A stretch of DNA of 55,938 bases from Chlamydomonas sphaeroides (GCA_001662425.1 BDDC01000241.1:1-55938); one strand, 5' to 3'; shown: positions 1 through 11,319, counted from the stretch's first letter. The notes: a model not told the origin generated them from the letters alone. A program made the numbers and translations.

Positions 1-1078
1 GCGCGCCCTTCCCACATTCATGCGCTAGACAGCGCAGAAAAGCACTTAACCAGCCCCACCGTGGAGCGTTAGAGCCAGCTTTGGCGGGGACCGAACGCAA
101 CACGTTGGCGAAGCAAAAAGTCATTAGGGGAGATTGACTACGATCCCCTTCGCCGCCCAAAAAGTTTATTTTCAGAACGACTCCAAAACCAAACGAGGGT
201 TGAGCTTATGGACTTTTTAGGACTTTATGACTATGATACGAGGGCTGGCCCCTGCACGCCGAGGGGCCGCACGTGCACACGGCGACCAGCGTGCTCAGCG
301 GCGGGCCGCTGGCGGTGCGTCGCTGAATTGGTGACGCCCGTGCGGACGCAGAGGCACGGGCTTCGTTTGCGGAGGCCTGCAAGGGCGCCGCCTTGGACAG
401 CGTGGTGTGCAGCAAGTATGCAGCGTGGTACGGATGTTCGGCGTGGTCGTTCAGAAGGGCTGAAGAAGGCTGGAGGGGCCCGGGGAGTCCCCAAGTGCCG
501 GCGCCCTCACGGCTGTCGCTCGGGGATAGCCAGGGCGTCGGCAATAGGGTTTACAGAGACGGGTTATGGGTTATTGACGGTACGCCCAAAACCCCGGGAG
601 CTGTATTCCCCTCTCCCCTGGCCAGTACGTCCATCACGGCCCATCGAACCTCACCGTCGCCGAAACCTCCCAGCTGCGCATGGGTGCATGGCTCGCCCCC
701 AACAGAGGCCACCCAGGCCAGACGAACACCGTCGGTCATTATGCGGTTGTACCCACCAAAGGCCCCCACGAATCCGCCCCCGATGTGTTGTCCGCAGCTT
801 ACCGGTCGGCCTTGTCCGGACATCCGAGCACGACTCTACTGCACTACAGTATCTCCCTGCCGAAACTCGCTCCATGCCGCACGTCCCCGCCTCCTGGCAA
901 GCATCAGGACATGATCCCCCCACCAGACAACGTCGACAGGCATCAAGCGCCAACCTGCCGGCGCCAACCTGCCGGCACCCTACGCCATCCCAGCACCCGT
1001 CCAGCGCGCTCCCTCAGCCAATCCCACCCCACAACGGCACACACACCGCCTCCCGTTTTCCCGCCGCCCAGCGCTCAC
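1..1078. other. Left flank, 3-prime of the SET gene; no gene supported
   Basis: Open frames exist on both strands here, as expected in GC-rich DNA, but none shows a conserved domain or a plausible splice pattern. The SET gene on the minus strand ends at 1079, so part of this stretch is its 3-prime UTR. The first minus-strand TGTAA I see downstream is at 555-551, about 525 nt past the stop. Positions 667-716 carry one copy of a dispersed repeat described separately. The first 250 bases are noticeably less GC-rich than the rest. Confidence 0.5.
667..716 (+). repeat. Dispersed repeat, copy 1 (inverted partner near 11.7 kb)
   Basis: About 45-50 bases centred on CAGCTGCGCATGGGTGCATG recur in inverted orientation at about 11697-11747 with only a few differences. 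Both copies keep the same open frame (LRMGAWLA followed by RGHP), which hints at a decayed coding repeat. Neither copy has visible terminal repeats, so the element type is unknown. Confidence 0.55.
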
Positions 1079-4000
1079 TCAGCTCCCGCCCTGCTGCGCC
1101 TCCACCGCCGCCGCTGCGTCGGCTCGCAAGTGGTGCTCCCGATTCGCCTCCAGCAGCGCCTGCAGCGTCCCCTCGCCCACCCGCCCGTATCGAGCCACTG
1201 CCGCCCGCCGCATCGCGCCGGCCGCCAGCTTGGCCAGTGGTGAGTCGGGGCCGTGCAGCGCCGCCGCCGCGTCCGCCTGCCTCAGCGCCAGCAGCAGGTG
1301 CAGGTCAGAGCCGCCCGACACCGCCTCCAGGGCCTTGACGCAGGCCTGCATGGGGCAGGGGGCAGGGGGCACATGGGTTGGTCGTCGCAGCAGCCAGCAA
1401 CCCGACGCAGGCCTGAGGCGGGGCGGGAGGCCTGGCCTGGAAGGGTGCTGCAGGTTGGGGGGTTGGGTGTGGCAGCGGGGGCGCCGCCGCGTGGCGACGA
1501 GGAGGCGGCACATGGGGCAGCCGGACACGACCTCCGTCGCCTCGACGCACGCCTGGGGTGGGGCCCTAGCGGCAGGTGGGTTCGCGCAGGTTCGTTGGCT
1601 GGCAGCGGACCCGGGGCACGCAAGTTGCCGCATGGGGCAGGTGGGCTGGGGCAGGCGGCAGGTGGCTTGGTCGGCAGCCTGGGCGCGAGGGAGGCAGCCG
1701 CGGCGGCCGGTTCGTCGTGACGACGCATGCCCACCACCAGAGCGGCGCACCATGCATCCCCGCTTCAGCCCTGTAGCCCCTCCCCTCCTCCCCCTTCCCC
1801 GCTGGCTCTCACCTGCAGCCCGCTGGCATCCTCGCCGCGGCCCAGCGCCGCCGCCACCGAGAACGACAGGTCGTAGGCGTCGTACAGGGATGCCGTGACG
1901 TAGTTACGAACGTCGGGCGCAAGCAGCGTCTTGCGGAACTGGCGGGCGACGGGGTGGGTAAGGCGGGTTAAGCGAGGCGCACTGGCACGACACGGCCACG
2001 ACACGGCCAGCGAAGAAGCCGTGAGGCAGGGTTGCAGTCCCCGCGCCCCAGCACCCAGGTGCCAGCCGAGCACCTCCACTCCTGCACCCAGCCGCCCCCC
2101 GTCCGGGGGCTCAAGCACGGGTAAGAGGTGACACGGACAGCCATGAGGCCCCGCCCCACAGGCCCCGGCGGGCGGTATGCCCCATGCCGGCCCCCTCCGC
2201 CCAGCTCCCCTCGCGGCCACCTGCGCGTACAGCCGCCGCAGCCACGAGTCCACCTGCGCCGCCACCTCAGCCATGGCCTCGGTGTTGCCCTCGGCCCGGG
2301 CCTGGGTCGGGGCGGTGGCGGGAGGGTGCGAGAAAGGAGAGCAGGCACGGTCAGAGCGGAAGGTGCATGCAGGCAGGTGGGTGGTGTGGCAGCCTGGTGT
2401 CGCGCTAGCTGGGCTGGGCGGGGTGGGGCGGGGGCGGGAGGCTGGCGCGGGGCCGGGGGAAGCGGGCGCCGCCCCTGCCCCCACCCTGGCCACTGCCCCC
2501 ACCCTGGCCACTGCCCCCACCCTGCCTGCCCGCACGCACCTGCAAGAAGGCCGGCCCCAGCTGCTCGTCCATCGCCTCGTACAGCTCGCCGTACACGTCT
2601 TCGAACTTCTCGTAATGCGCCTGTTCGGCCTGCGTACGGATAGCGATCCGTGCAGTGTCGTGTCAGCGAGCCACCTCCATCCCCGCCTGCCCGTGGCCCT
2701 GGGCCCTGGCTCCACGCAGCGGGGCCGTGCCGTGATGCGCCAGTGGGTGGCACATGGACAGCAGCCCCCGCCGTCCATGTGCGGCATGGCCTGCTTGCAC
2801 CCGCAACACGCCCCGCATCGCAGTGCGCCATCGCCCCGCATCGCAGCAGGGCCTGTGTCGCAACAGCTGCCCTTCCGCCCCCGCCCGGCTGGCCCCCGGT
2901 GCCGCTCGGCGCCTTTCGCTGTCGTGCCGTGCACGCACCGTACACCGGTCGCAGCTGCACTCGAAGCCGTAGTCCTCCTGCAGCACGGCGATGCGCTTGT
3001 TGAAGGGCAGCAGCTGCGGCCGGCCCAGGTAGCAGATGGTGACCTGCGGTGGCAGAGGGGCGCAGCGCGGGGGCAGCAGGGCGAGGGGGGTTAGGGCGAG
3101 GGGCAGGGAGGGGGCAGGGCGCATGGCTCCATGGCACTGCACTCGGGGGCCTCTGCAGCGCGGGCGCAGGTGCCGGTGCAGCCAGCGGGAGGAGGGCAGC
3201 GCAGCCACACCGCGCGCTGCTCGGGTGCGGTGCGCGGTGCGCAGCCGGCGACGCATCGCTGCCGGCGGATGGTGCGCGGAGGTGCTGCAGGTCGGCGTGC
3301 GGTGCTGTCACGCGAGCTAGCGCTCGGGGGCCCTCCCGCCCTGCGCATCCCCGGACGGACACGCAGGCGCAGCCCGCTGCCCCAGGTGCCCCCCCTCCCC
3401 ACCCCACCCCACACGCTACGGCCCCCGCACCCTCCTGACCCGCACCTCCTCGCCCTCCTTGATGGGCTGCACCGCCCGCACTACCATGCAGCCGCCGGCG
3501 CCCGGCCCCACCACGTAGTTGACCTGCAGGAGGGCAGGAGGGGAAGGCGGTGGGGCAGAGGCTGGGGCAGAGGGTCTGGCGGGGCAGGAAATGGTGGTGC
3601 GGTTGCGATGGACCCACGGCCCACGGCCAGCGGGGGCCGCTGGCTGGCCTTGCCCCCGCCATGGCACGGGGCGCCGTAGAGGGGCACAAGGGGCGCAGGG
3701 GAGCAGGGCTGCAGCCCGGCAACACAAACATGGTGGCCAGGAGGCCGCGGGGTGCCCGTGGGGCGCCGCCAGCCCCCGCACCCGCACCCATGCAGCGACA
3801 CCTCCCAGCTTCCCGCAGCCCCGCCCCGACCCCCGCGGCCCCTCACCGTGTTGGGCACGCAGCTGTGGTTGAGCATAGCAAACTCGGGCCTGCGCGGCGG
3901 CCGGGCGGGGCGAGCGAGCGGCCAGCTGTGACACCGGATCCAACGACACAGCACAGCGCGTCCGGCGTATGTGGCGCCACAGCGGCCGAGCCTTTCTACT

Positions 4001-5584
4001 GAACAACCAGCATGGAAGTCATTCGCCGAGCCTTGCCCCGCCGCCCCAGTCTTACCACAGCCCAATGTGCCCCCGCGGCTGCTCGCCGCGGCAAGCTGCC
4101 GCCGCCAGGTCCTCCGCGTCGTCGCCAAAGCAGTTGTACTTGACCACCTGCCGGGCGGCGGGAGGTCGGGCCATGCTCGAACAGCCGGCGGAGATGTGAG
4201 ACAGGGCCTAGCCAGTGAGTCGCGGGCTCCTCAGCCCCCGTGGCGCCGCTCCTGGCCTGCGGTCCGAGCCTAATGCTGCAGCCGCCCACCCACCCAACCC
4301 CGGCCCTGCCTTGGCGAGCCGTGTCTGCTCTCGCCGGTCCGGCAGCGGCGCCTCCGCGCCAGAGGTTGACGTCGCTGAGGAGCCGGAGCCGGAGCCGGTG
4401 CCGGCCTTGGCCTTGCGGGCCGCGCCGCGGCTGGCGAGGAAGCCCTTCTTCTTAGGGGCGGCTGGTGCGGCGGAGGCCGGGGCCGCGGGCGAGGAGCTGG
4501 AGGCGGAGGAGGGGCTCGCGGCCAGCACCGGCTCCGGCGGCGCGCCGCCGTCCGCGCCTTCCGCCGCCGTGCCCAGGCCGAGCGACGCCTTGCAGGAGCG
4601 GACCGAGCCGTCGTAGAGCACCGAGAACCACCTGCCGGGTACGGCAGTACAACAGCATGAGAGCCGCGTGACCTGCCGTACAGGAGGACCGTGCGGCCAC
4701 GGCGTCGTGTTGCCGCACCTGCTGCCGTACAGCTTCCGCTCGAGCAGCTGGTCAACCACCAGCTCCCCGTCGGGCCGCTGCCGTACATCGGGCGGCTGCG
4801 TCACAAGCAGCAACGGCGGCGTCGCCATGACCAGGTCACCGGGGGCGAAGTCGCGGGTCGCCACCACGCCACGGCCCTTGCCTGCGGGTGTTAACGGCGG
4901 GGGTGTTGACGAGGGGGGCGGCGGGAGGGGGCAGGTGGGGCATGCTGAGCGGCCTCGGGCCAGGGTGGGCCGACGGAGCAAGGCGTATGCGGTGGGTGCC
5001 GGAGCACACCTAAGCCTGGCAGCGTAACCACGCACACCGTGCTAGCTGCGGGGGCCGTTTGGGCTCCCGGTGCTTGTGTCTGCCGGCAGCGGCAGCGGCT
5101 GCCGCTGCCTTGACCCAAGCCGGATCCCGGCCGGAGCCAGGGAGCAGCGAGATGCGCGCCGGCAGAAGCAGGGGCCGCCGCTGCCCCAGAAGCAGCGGCG
5201 GAGCCTGGTCCTGGTCAAGGCAGCCCGGCCTCCGCTTCCCATACCTTCCAGCATGGCGATGCGGACCCCGTCCACAGAGCGGGGTATCGCCGGGCCGGGG
5301 GCCTGGTACCAGCTGTCGAAGTTGGGGTTCGGTGCCACCGGCGACGACTCATCTGCCGTCGCGCCGGCGCTGGCAGGAGCCAAGATGCTGCCGTGGTGTG
5401 GCTGCTTCAACGGGGCATGCCGAAGGGGGCAGGTGCAGCGCTGCACAAGGAATTGCGCCGACGACGCAAGTCGTCTGCCCGGCTGGCCGGCGAAAGCGCC
5501 GCGCCCATGTAGCTGTGGGCTATGCATAATTGTAATTGTATTTGTGGACAGGCGCCAGGATTTGGTACTTGCATAGTCCGCCAT
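1079..5584 (-). CDS. SET-domain protein, SMYD-like (putative protein-lysine methyltransferase)
   Basis: Eleven exons: 5584-5245, 4881-4719, 4631-about 4527 (3-prime border uncertain), 4147-4056, 3889-3847, 3523-3446, 3043-2939, 2629-2540, 2301-2221, 1938-1813 and 1345-1079. Except for the exon-3 donor, the borders join in phase. The SET fold is split over exons. GKGRGVVATRDFAPGDLVMA is the N-terminal SET strand, NHSCVPN is the catalytic pseudoknot motif, and EGEEVTICYLG precedes a post-SET FECSCDRC cysteine cluster as in SMYD proteins. A C-terminal helical region follows (exons 8-11). No MYND zinc finger is visible. Exon 3 may run on into a Ser/Ala/Lys-rich low-complexity stretch to about 4320. 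The family transfers methyl groups from S-adenosylmethionine to lysine; the substrate cannot be told from sequence. The start is the first in-frame ATG, in a good algal context, 129 bp from the ATE1 start. The N-terminal 80 residues are not conserved-looking and could be wrong. Confidence 0.85.
1399..1552 (-). repeat. Exon-11-like echoes inside intron 10 of the SET gene
   Basis: The last coding exon begins, after CAG, with the frame ACVKALEAVSG at 1345. Upstream in the same intron, 1552 begins (also after CAG) with ACVEATEVVSG, and 1412 (after CAG) begins with ACVGLLAAA. The 1552 copy is 207 nt upstream, in the same frame with no stop, so it could be used as an alternative 3-prime splice site. 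The 1412 copy is out of frame with the exon. They look like decayed partial duplications of the exon start. Confidence 0.6.
2472..2525. repeat. 18-bp tandem repeat, about 3 copies
   Basis: The unit CACTGCCCCCACCCTGGC is repeated about three times directly downstream of exon 8 of the SET gene, inside the intron. It is a simple minisatellite with no other signal. Confidence 0.8.
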
Positions 5585-5713
5585 GCGGACCGTGTCATGA
5601 GTTGTGTCGTGCCCGGCACAGCGACTGTATCATAGCTGAACATGGCGCATACACCGTGCTCACGCAGCACACCAACAATTAAATAAACGTTGTCGCTGGC
5701 GCAACAGTCGAGA
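5585..5713. promoter_or_regulatory. Shared divergent promoter interval, SET gene and ATE1
   Basis: Only 129 bp separate the proposed start codons of two genes on opposite strands, so both 5-prime UTRs and the core promoters must lie in or overlap this interval. It is locally AT-rich (AACAATTAAATAAACG just upstream of the ATE1 start). I see no convincing TATA box at a fixed distance. This is an inference from gene layout and depends on both start codons being right. Confidence 0.45.
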
Positions 5714-8700
5714 ATGGCGGGGGAGCACAGCCACCCGCGCGATGAGCTCAGCGTAGTGCAGGACATCGGAGCAGGGTTGAAAAGCGACTGTGGCTACTGC
5801 CATGGTGAAGATTGCTCGGTATCTCACGGGATGAATGTCGCACGGACCATGACCGTGTACGCGTACCAGGGTGAGCCGCTACCTCTCCACAAACCCCAGT
5901 CCCCTCCCTTATCCCTCGACGACACGCACTACACCCCCAGCCCAGGGCGGCACCCCTCACTCCCAGTCCCTGTGCCTTGCCCCTCAGACCTCATCGACCA
6001 GGGATGGCGACGCTCCGGCCAGTACCTCTACAAGGCACGTCCGATCCGGGCCAGCTACCGAGCATCGCATCAGCTCAATAACCGCACATCACCGCCTTGA
6101 AGCGCACGCCGCGCTCCGCAGAGGAGCATAATATCTGCGCCCACAACCCCATCTGTCGCCCTGCCCCTGCAGCCCGACCTGCGCACCTCGTGCTGCCAGG
6201 CCTTCACCATACGGCTCGACACAACCGCCTTCCAGCCCAACAAGGCCCAGCGGCGGCTGATACGCCGCTGGCGGGCCTTTCTAGCAGGCACGCCGACCCA
6301 CGGGCTGCGGGCCGCCCCGCATCGACCAGGGCCAGCGGCTGAGGCTCAGTGGCATTTAGCCACAACAGCGCCGCGACTCGGTAGCTTCCTCCGCACCTTG
6401 GGACGTAGCCGTGCTGAAACTCTTCCCTCGCCGGCCCCGGCTCGCAGGTGACGCAGGGGCTCTGACCTGCCACACGCCGTCCCAGAAAGCCGGCAGCAGC
6501 GGCCGTGGCAGCGGCGACGGAGGCGGCAGCCCGGCGGCCCGCAGCGGCCGCGCCAGCGGAGACGGCGAGGGGGCGGCCACGCATGGCGGCCCTGGCTCGG
6601 CTGCGCCCTCGTCCGGGCCCTCCACAACATCGGGGGCCGCGGCAGCGGCGGCTGCGGCGCCCAGCGGCGTCAAGGGCTCCGCCGCGCAGCTGCAGGCCCT
6701 ATCGGGGCCGGCACCGGGTAGAGCCAGCGGCGGCGGTGGCGGCGGCGGCGGGGCCGCTGATACGTCGGCGGCGCTGGTCGCGCTGGCGGAGCGGCTGCTG
6801 TCGCACTCGCTGGCGGCGGCGCTGGACGGAGGGCGGCTGCCGCCGGGGCGGGGCTACGCGGCGCCGTCGGTACGGCAGCCAAGCGCCAAGCAGCGGGCGA
6901 CGCTCCCGCCACACGTCGTGCTGACGTCAGCGGCCGCCTTCCAGCTGGCGGCGGCAGCGGCCCGGTCTGGCGGCGGCGGCGCCGCCAGCGGAGCCGTCGC
7001 GGCGGCTGGCGGTGGCAGCGGCGTCGCGGAGCCAATGTCTTGCGACGACGGGGGCGGCAGCCAACGGCAGGGGCAGGCGGAGGCGGCGGGTGAGCGGAAG
7101 AACCCGGAGATAGCCAGCTGTGAAGGGGGCTCTGCCGCCGACGACAGCGGTCCGGGCTGCAAACGGCCCAAGTGTGCCGGTGGCGGCGCTGTAGCTGGCG
7201 GCGGCGCCCCGGGCTCGGGTCCGGGGCGCGGCAAAGGCAAGGACCAGGGCCAGGTCGTGGGGGCGCAGCAGCAGCAGCGGCCGCCGCGGCCGGCGGCGCC
7301 AGGGCCGGCTGTGGTTCAGGCCCTGGCGGAGGCGCTCGTGACTTCCTTCAACGGCTGGCTCAGCGGAGCGAGCTCCTGCGACGGCGCCGCCGCGGCAGCG
7401 GCACCGACGACGACGACAACGGCGGCGGCGGCGGCGGCAGCAGCGTTGGGGCCGGCGGAAGCAGCGGCGGAGCTCCGGGGTCTGGGCGTGACGCACGCGA
7501 GGGCGGCGGAGGGGCACATCAACATCTGCACCTCCAGCGGCGCCGCCGACCCGTCGGCAGCTCCAGCGGTGGCAACGGTGGCGGCGCCGCCACCGGCCCC
7601 AGCGCAGCGCCGCTGCTCAGCGGGCGATGCCAGCTGCCGGCCGCAGGGCCCCCGGCCTGCGGGCCCGGCCATGGTGCACGGCCAAGCAAGGGCCTCGGCG
7701 GACGAGCGCAGTCAGGGGCCGGCGGCGGGGCCGGGGCCGGGGAGCAGCGCGCCTAAGGCCGCGCAGCGGGGCCAGGCATCGGGCCAGCGCGCTGGCGGCA
7801 GCGCAGCGCCCGGGACTGCCGCGGTGGGGCCAACGCCGGCGGCGGCAGCACTGGCGGCGGCGGCCGAGGCGCTGGCGGTGCCGTCGGGGCGGCTGCAAAT
7901 CAAGCTGGTGCGCAGCCGATTCATCCAGGAGGAGTTCGACCTGTACGTCAGGTACGTGTCTCCGCGCTGCCGTACTGCTTGGCTGCCGTGCCGCAGCAAG
8001 GGCACCCAGTCGGCTTCGCCCCCCCGCCCCCGCAAAACCGCTGCCGGCCCTTGCATAAGAACACCTGTCGAACCCCGCCCACCTACAATGAGTCACTTCG
8101 CCACAGCCGCCCACAGCCGCCCACATCCCTGGCCTCACCCCGTGCTCATCCTCCGCACCGCCGCCCCTAACCCGGGCAGGTACCAGACCGCCCAGCACGG
8201 CGACAGCCCCTCCTCCCTCTCCCCCGGCTCCTACCGGCGCTTCCTGGTGGACTCCCCGCTGCGGCACGTGGGTCGGGAGCAGGACCCGGCCGCACCCGAG
8301 TCAGGCTACGGATCCTTCCACCAGCAGTACTGGCTCGACGGTAGGGCGGGAGGTCACGGGGGCAGTCAGGAGGCAGAGAGGAGGACATGGAGCCCTTGCC
8401 TAGCCCTGGGTGGCAGTGTGGGATGACCGGTACCCCGGCTCCCGAGCTCTGGCGGCCGACCTATGCTGAGCTCTCACGTGCTCTGGCTGGTTGATGGGGG
8501 CACTCCTCGCTCAAAGTGGGGGGGAGGGAAAGCCCCTGCTCCCCTGCTGTCTCTCCCTCTCTGCCCCCCGCACTTGCCCTTCATCCCTCCCGCCCCTGCC
8601 AACGCCACGACCAACCCTGCCCCAGGCCGGCTCATCGCGGTGGGGGTGGTGGACGTGCTGCCGCGCTGCCTGTCCTCCGTGTACCTGTTCTGGGAGCCGC

Positions 8701-10708
8701 AGCTGCCGGAGCTGGCGCTGGGCCGATTCACGGCGCTGCAGGTGGGGTAGGGTGGCGGAGGAGGCGAGGAGGCGGGCCGCAGTAGAGCGGCGCGCTTGGG
8801 GGTTCACGCGCTGCTGCGCTTGCGACACCCATATATGCCGAGTGTGTTCCGAAATAGGTAACACATAGTAAGCACGACCCGCGCGGCACGCCCTGGGAGT
8901 GTGTGTGCACTGCGGCGCCGTGAGGCAGCCACCATGCCGCCCATGCCCGCGCCTGCCTGCCTTCCCACGGCACACACAAACACCCCCGGTCGTGTCCACC
9001 GGCCGCCCCGCCGCCCCTCTACCCGCAGGAGATCCGCTGGGTGCTGCAGCACTGCGCCCAGGCCGTGGCCGCCCCGCCACCCTCCGCGCCCTCCTCCTCC
9101 GCGCCCTCCTCCTCCGGCTCGTCCGGCGCCCCGCTGCTGCCGGGCCTGCGCTACTACTACATGGGCTTCTACATCCACACCTGCGCCAAGATGAGGCGAG
9201 CGGCAGGGATGGACGAGGGGCAGCAGGGCGAGGCACGACACGGGAGGGCGGGCTGCAGTCCAGGGCAGGCCCAACCGGCAGCTGAGCTGAGCTCGCAGCA
9301 TGCGGGACAGGCAGGCGATGCAGCCCGGGCCGAGCTGCGCGCCACGCGTGGCTGTCGCCCCCGTGTGCGTCGCGTGGGTGGTGCATGTCGCGCCTCCCTG
9401 CGCGTCAGCCCATCCGTGCCCATGCCACTGCGCCGCGCCCGCCCCCTGCTCCCCGCGCCCAGCTATAGCTCCATCGCGCGGCGTACGCAACCGGACGCCC
9501 GCCTGAGCGTCAGCCCGGCCCAACCCCGTGCCCCGCTCCCTGGCCCTCAGGTACAAGGCCGAGTACCGGCCCAGCCAGCTGCTGTGCCCCTCCAGCCGCG
9601 CCTGGGTGCGCATCAGCCCTCAGCTGCTGGCGGCCATCGCCCAACGCCGCTGCCTGGCCCTGGCTGCGCTGCCGGGGGCGCAGGTGGAGCCCAACCTGGC
9701 GGCGCCGCCAGAGGAGCAGCGCCGGCAGATGCTGCGGGTGCGGCCCGGGGGCAGCGCAGGGGCGGCGCCAGGGTCCGTGCCTTGGCCCATGGGGTTCGTC
9801 TCGGCTTAGGCTTGCGTGCATCGTGGGAGGTGGAAGGCCCGACTGGTACCGCCCGTGCAGCCGTAACTCGCCTGCATGGTGCGAGGGCCCAGGTATTCCC
9901 ACACTGCAAGCCTGCTCTCATGGCACCACCGCCCCGCACTCCGCCCTCCGGCTCCGGACGCTGCCTCCCGCCCCTTAGCTGGCCGGAGCCTCCTCGCAAC
10001 CTGCTGAGACGTCGGAGGCCGCGCCCGCTCCGGCGCCGGCGCGCGCGGCGACGCGCCCGCAGGCCAGCGGCGGCGGCAAGGGCAGCGACGGCGGCGGTGG
10101 GGAGGACGTGGGGAAGGTGCTGCTGCTGCTGGGCGGGCCGCAGGACGGCATGGGCGCTGTGCCGTACGAGGTGAGGCGGGGGCGGGGGCGCTGCCTCCGG
10201 GGTTGTCAGGGCCGCACGCCGCAGGGTGGGGCCGCAGGGTGGGGCCGCAGGGTGGGGCCGCAGGGTGGGGCCGCAGGGTGGGGCCGCAAGGTGGGGCCGC
10301 AGGGTGGGGCCGCAGGGTGGGGCCGCAGGGTGGGGCGCGGCGCCCGACAGCGGCCAAGCGCTTGCGCTGCCGCAGCCCCATCGGCCCGGCTTCCGCCGAC
10401 CTTGGAAGCTCGGACCGTCACTGCTTCCAGCGGCTGTGCGTCGGAGAGTTCTGCTTCCACGTGCTGCGTCCCTCCATCTCACACCCACACGCGCTTGGTT
10501 GCTTGGGGTTCTGTTCTACCTAACGATGAACACGCTTGGTTGCTTGCTGCGCACGACTCTACATAACGCAAATCGTCACACACGGCCGCAGGTGGTCCGC
10601 CGCTTCGGGCTGTTTCCGGAGCGCACGCTACGGGAGCTGGAGGGCCTTCTTGCGCAGTGGCTGGCGGATGTGGGCTGGGCAGCGCCCGCGCTGGTGTTTG
10701 AGCTGTGA
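5714..10708 (+). CDS. ATE1: Arginyl-tRNA-protein transferase (arginyltransferase)
   Basis: Ten exons: 5714-5870, 5988-6034, 6173-6380, 6448-7951, 8180-8340, 8626-8741, 9029-9195, 9551-9737, 9979-10170 and 10592-10708. They total 2856 nt (951 residues) with every phase consistent. The enzyme moves arginine from Arg-tRNA to N-terminal Asp, Glu or oxidised Cys of proteins, marking them for the Arg/N-degron pathway in cytosol and nucleus. The N-terminal domain shows CGYC (residues 27-30), DLIDQGWRRSGQYLYK and RTSCC; the CxxC and CC pairs are the conserved cysteines of the family's metal or redox site. The C-terminal GNAT-like domain shows FIQEEFDLYVRYQ, RFLVDSPL, SFHQQYWLDGRLIAVGVVD, LSSVYLFW, YYYMGFYIHTCAKMRYK and YRPSQLLCP. 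Between the two domains sits a roughly 480-residue Gly/Ala/Ser-rich insertion; fungal and animal ATE1 proteins total about 500 residues. Introns 2 and 7 need GC donors. The C-terminal exons 9-10 are less conserved but join in phase. Confidence 0.93.
6448..7870 (+). repeat. Low-complexity Gly/Ala/Ser coding insertion in ATE1
   Basis: Most of exon 4 codes for runs of Gly, Ala, Ser and Pro (GGC/GCG/AGC codons) with no recognisable fold. The conserved ATE1 sequence resumes near GRLQIKLVRSRF at about 7885. The insert has no stop codon over some 1.4 kb and sits in phase between the two conserved domains, so it is translated unless a hidden intron removes it. Confidence 0.8.
10221..10337. repeat. 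13-bp minisatellite in ATE1 intron 9
   Basis: The unit GCAGGGTGGGGCC is repeated about nine times with one visible variant (GCAAGG). It lies fully inside the intron between exons 9 and 10 and does not touch the splice sites. On the G-rich strand each unit gives G-tracts that could form quadruplex-like structures. Confidence 0.9.
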
Positions 10709-11319
10709 GAGCGGCGGCGCAGGCGGCGGCGCTGCGGTGGCGGCAGCGGTACGGGTGCCCGGGTGCTGCACGAGCGAGGGCGGTGGTGGGGCGGCGCAGC
10801 GCCATAGCAGCAGGCGGCAGCGGCGCGCACAGTTCAGCGCAGTGGATAGCTGAGCAGGAGTGTTTTGTTATGAGTACTGCAGGGGCGTACGGATGCTCTG
10901 CCGCACGCCATCGGGACGCGGCGGCTGGCGTGCGCGGCGGTGGGCGGACACTGGGGTTGAGAAACGCTGGTGCGCGCTGTTATTCTTCCGCTACACATTG
11001 CAAGCCCCTACAGTGGGAGTTAAGTGCCCTGCTGCGACGGAGTCGCTGGGGGCCGGGGGTGCGGCGGCGCTGCCCCCGCTCACAGCCGCAGCAATTTTGC
11101 CGGCGCCTCCGCACGTGTGTAATTGTAAGTCTTTGTACGTTCAAGTTGAGCTATGTCAGGCCACCGACCCTGGTAGAGTCATGTTGCGACTTGGAAGGGG
11201 CCTGGTGCACCGCCGCCAGCCGCGCCACCCCTAGCCCCCCAGCCCACGCACCCAAGCCACATGGATGACCATGCCCCTCAAACCAAGCCACCAGCCGCCA
11301 CGTCCACACACCCCCAACA
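10709..11319. other. Convergent 3-prime interval, ATE1 and glycosyltransferase
   Basis: Two genes end towards each other across 611 bp. The plus strand carries the ATE1 3-prime UTR with two TGTAA signals. No TGTAA was seen on the minus strand for the glycosyltransferase, so its 3-prime end may overlap ATE1. No further coding exon is supported. Confidence 0.55.
11118..11128 (+). terminator. Double TGTAA poly(A) signal of ATE1
   Basis: TGTAA occurs at 11118-11122 and again at 11124-11128, about 410 nt after the ATE1 stop. TGTAA is the standard polyadenylation signal in Chlamydomonas and Volvox. Confidence 0.7.

Noticed and set aside
208..1338. Long plus-strand open frame at the left end
   Set aside because: Arg/Pro/Ala-rich composition typical of antisense shadows in GC-rich DNA; it overlaps the well-supported last exon of the SET gene on the other strand and shows no domain.
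1968..3791. 607-codon minus-strand open frame across the SET gene introns
   Set aside because: It runs through clear exon/intron borders in another frame; the conserved SET and post-SET motifs are in different frames joined by splicing.
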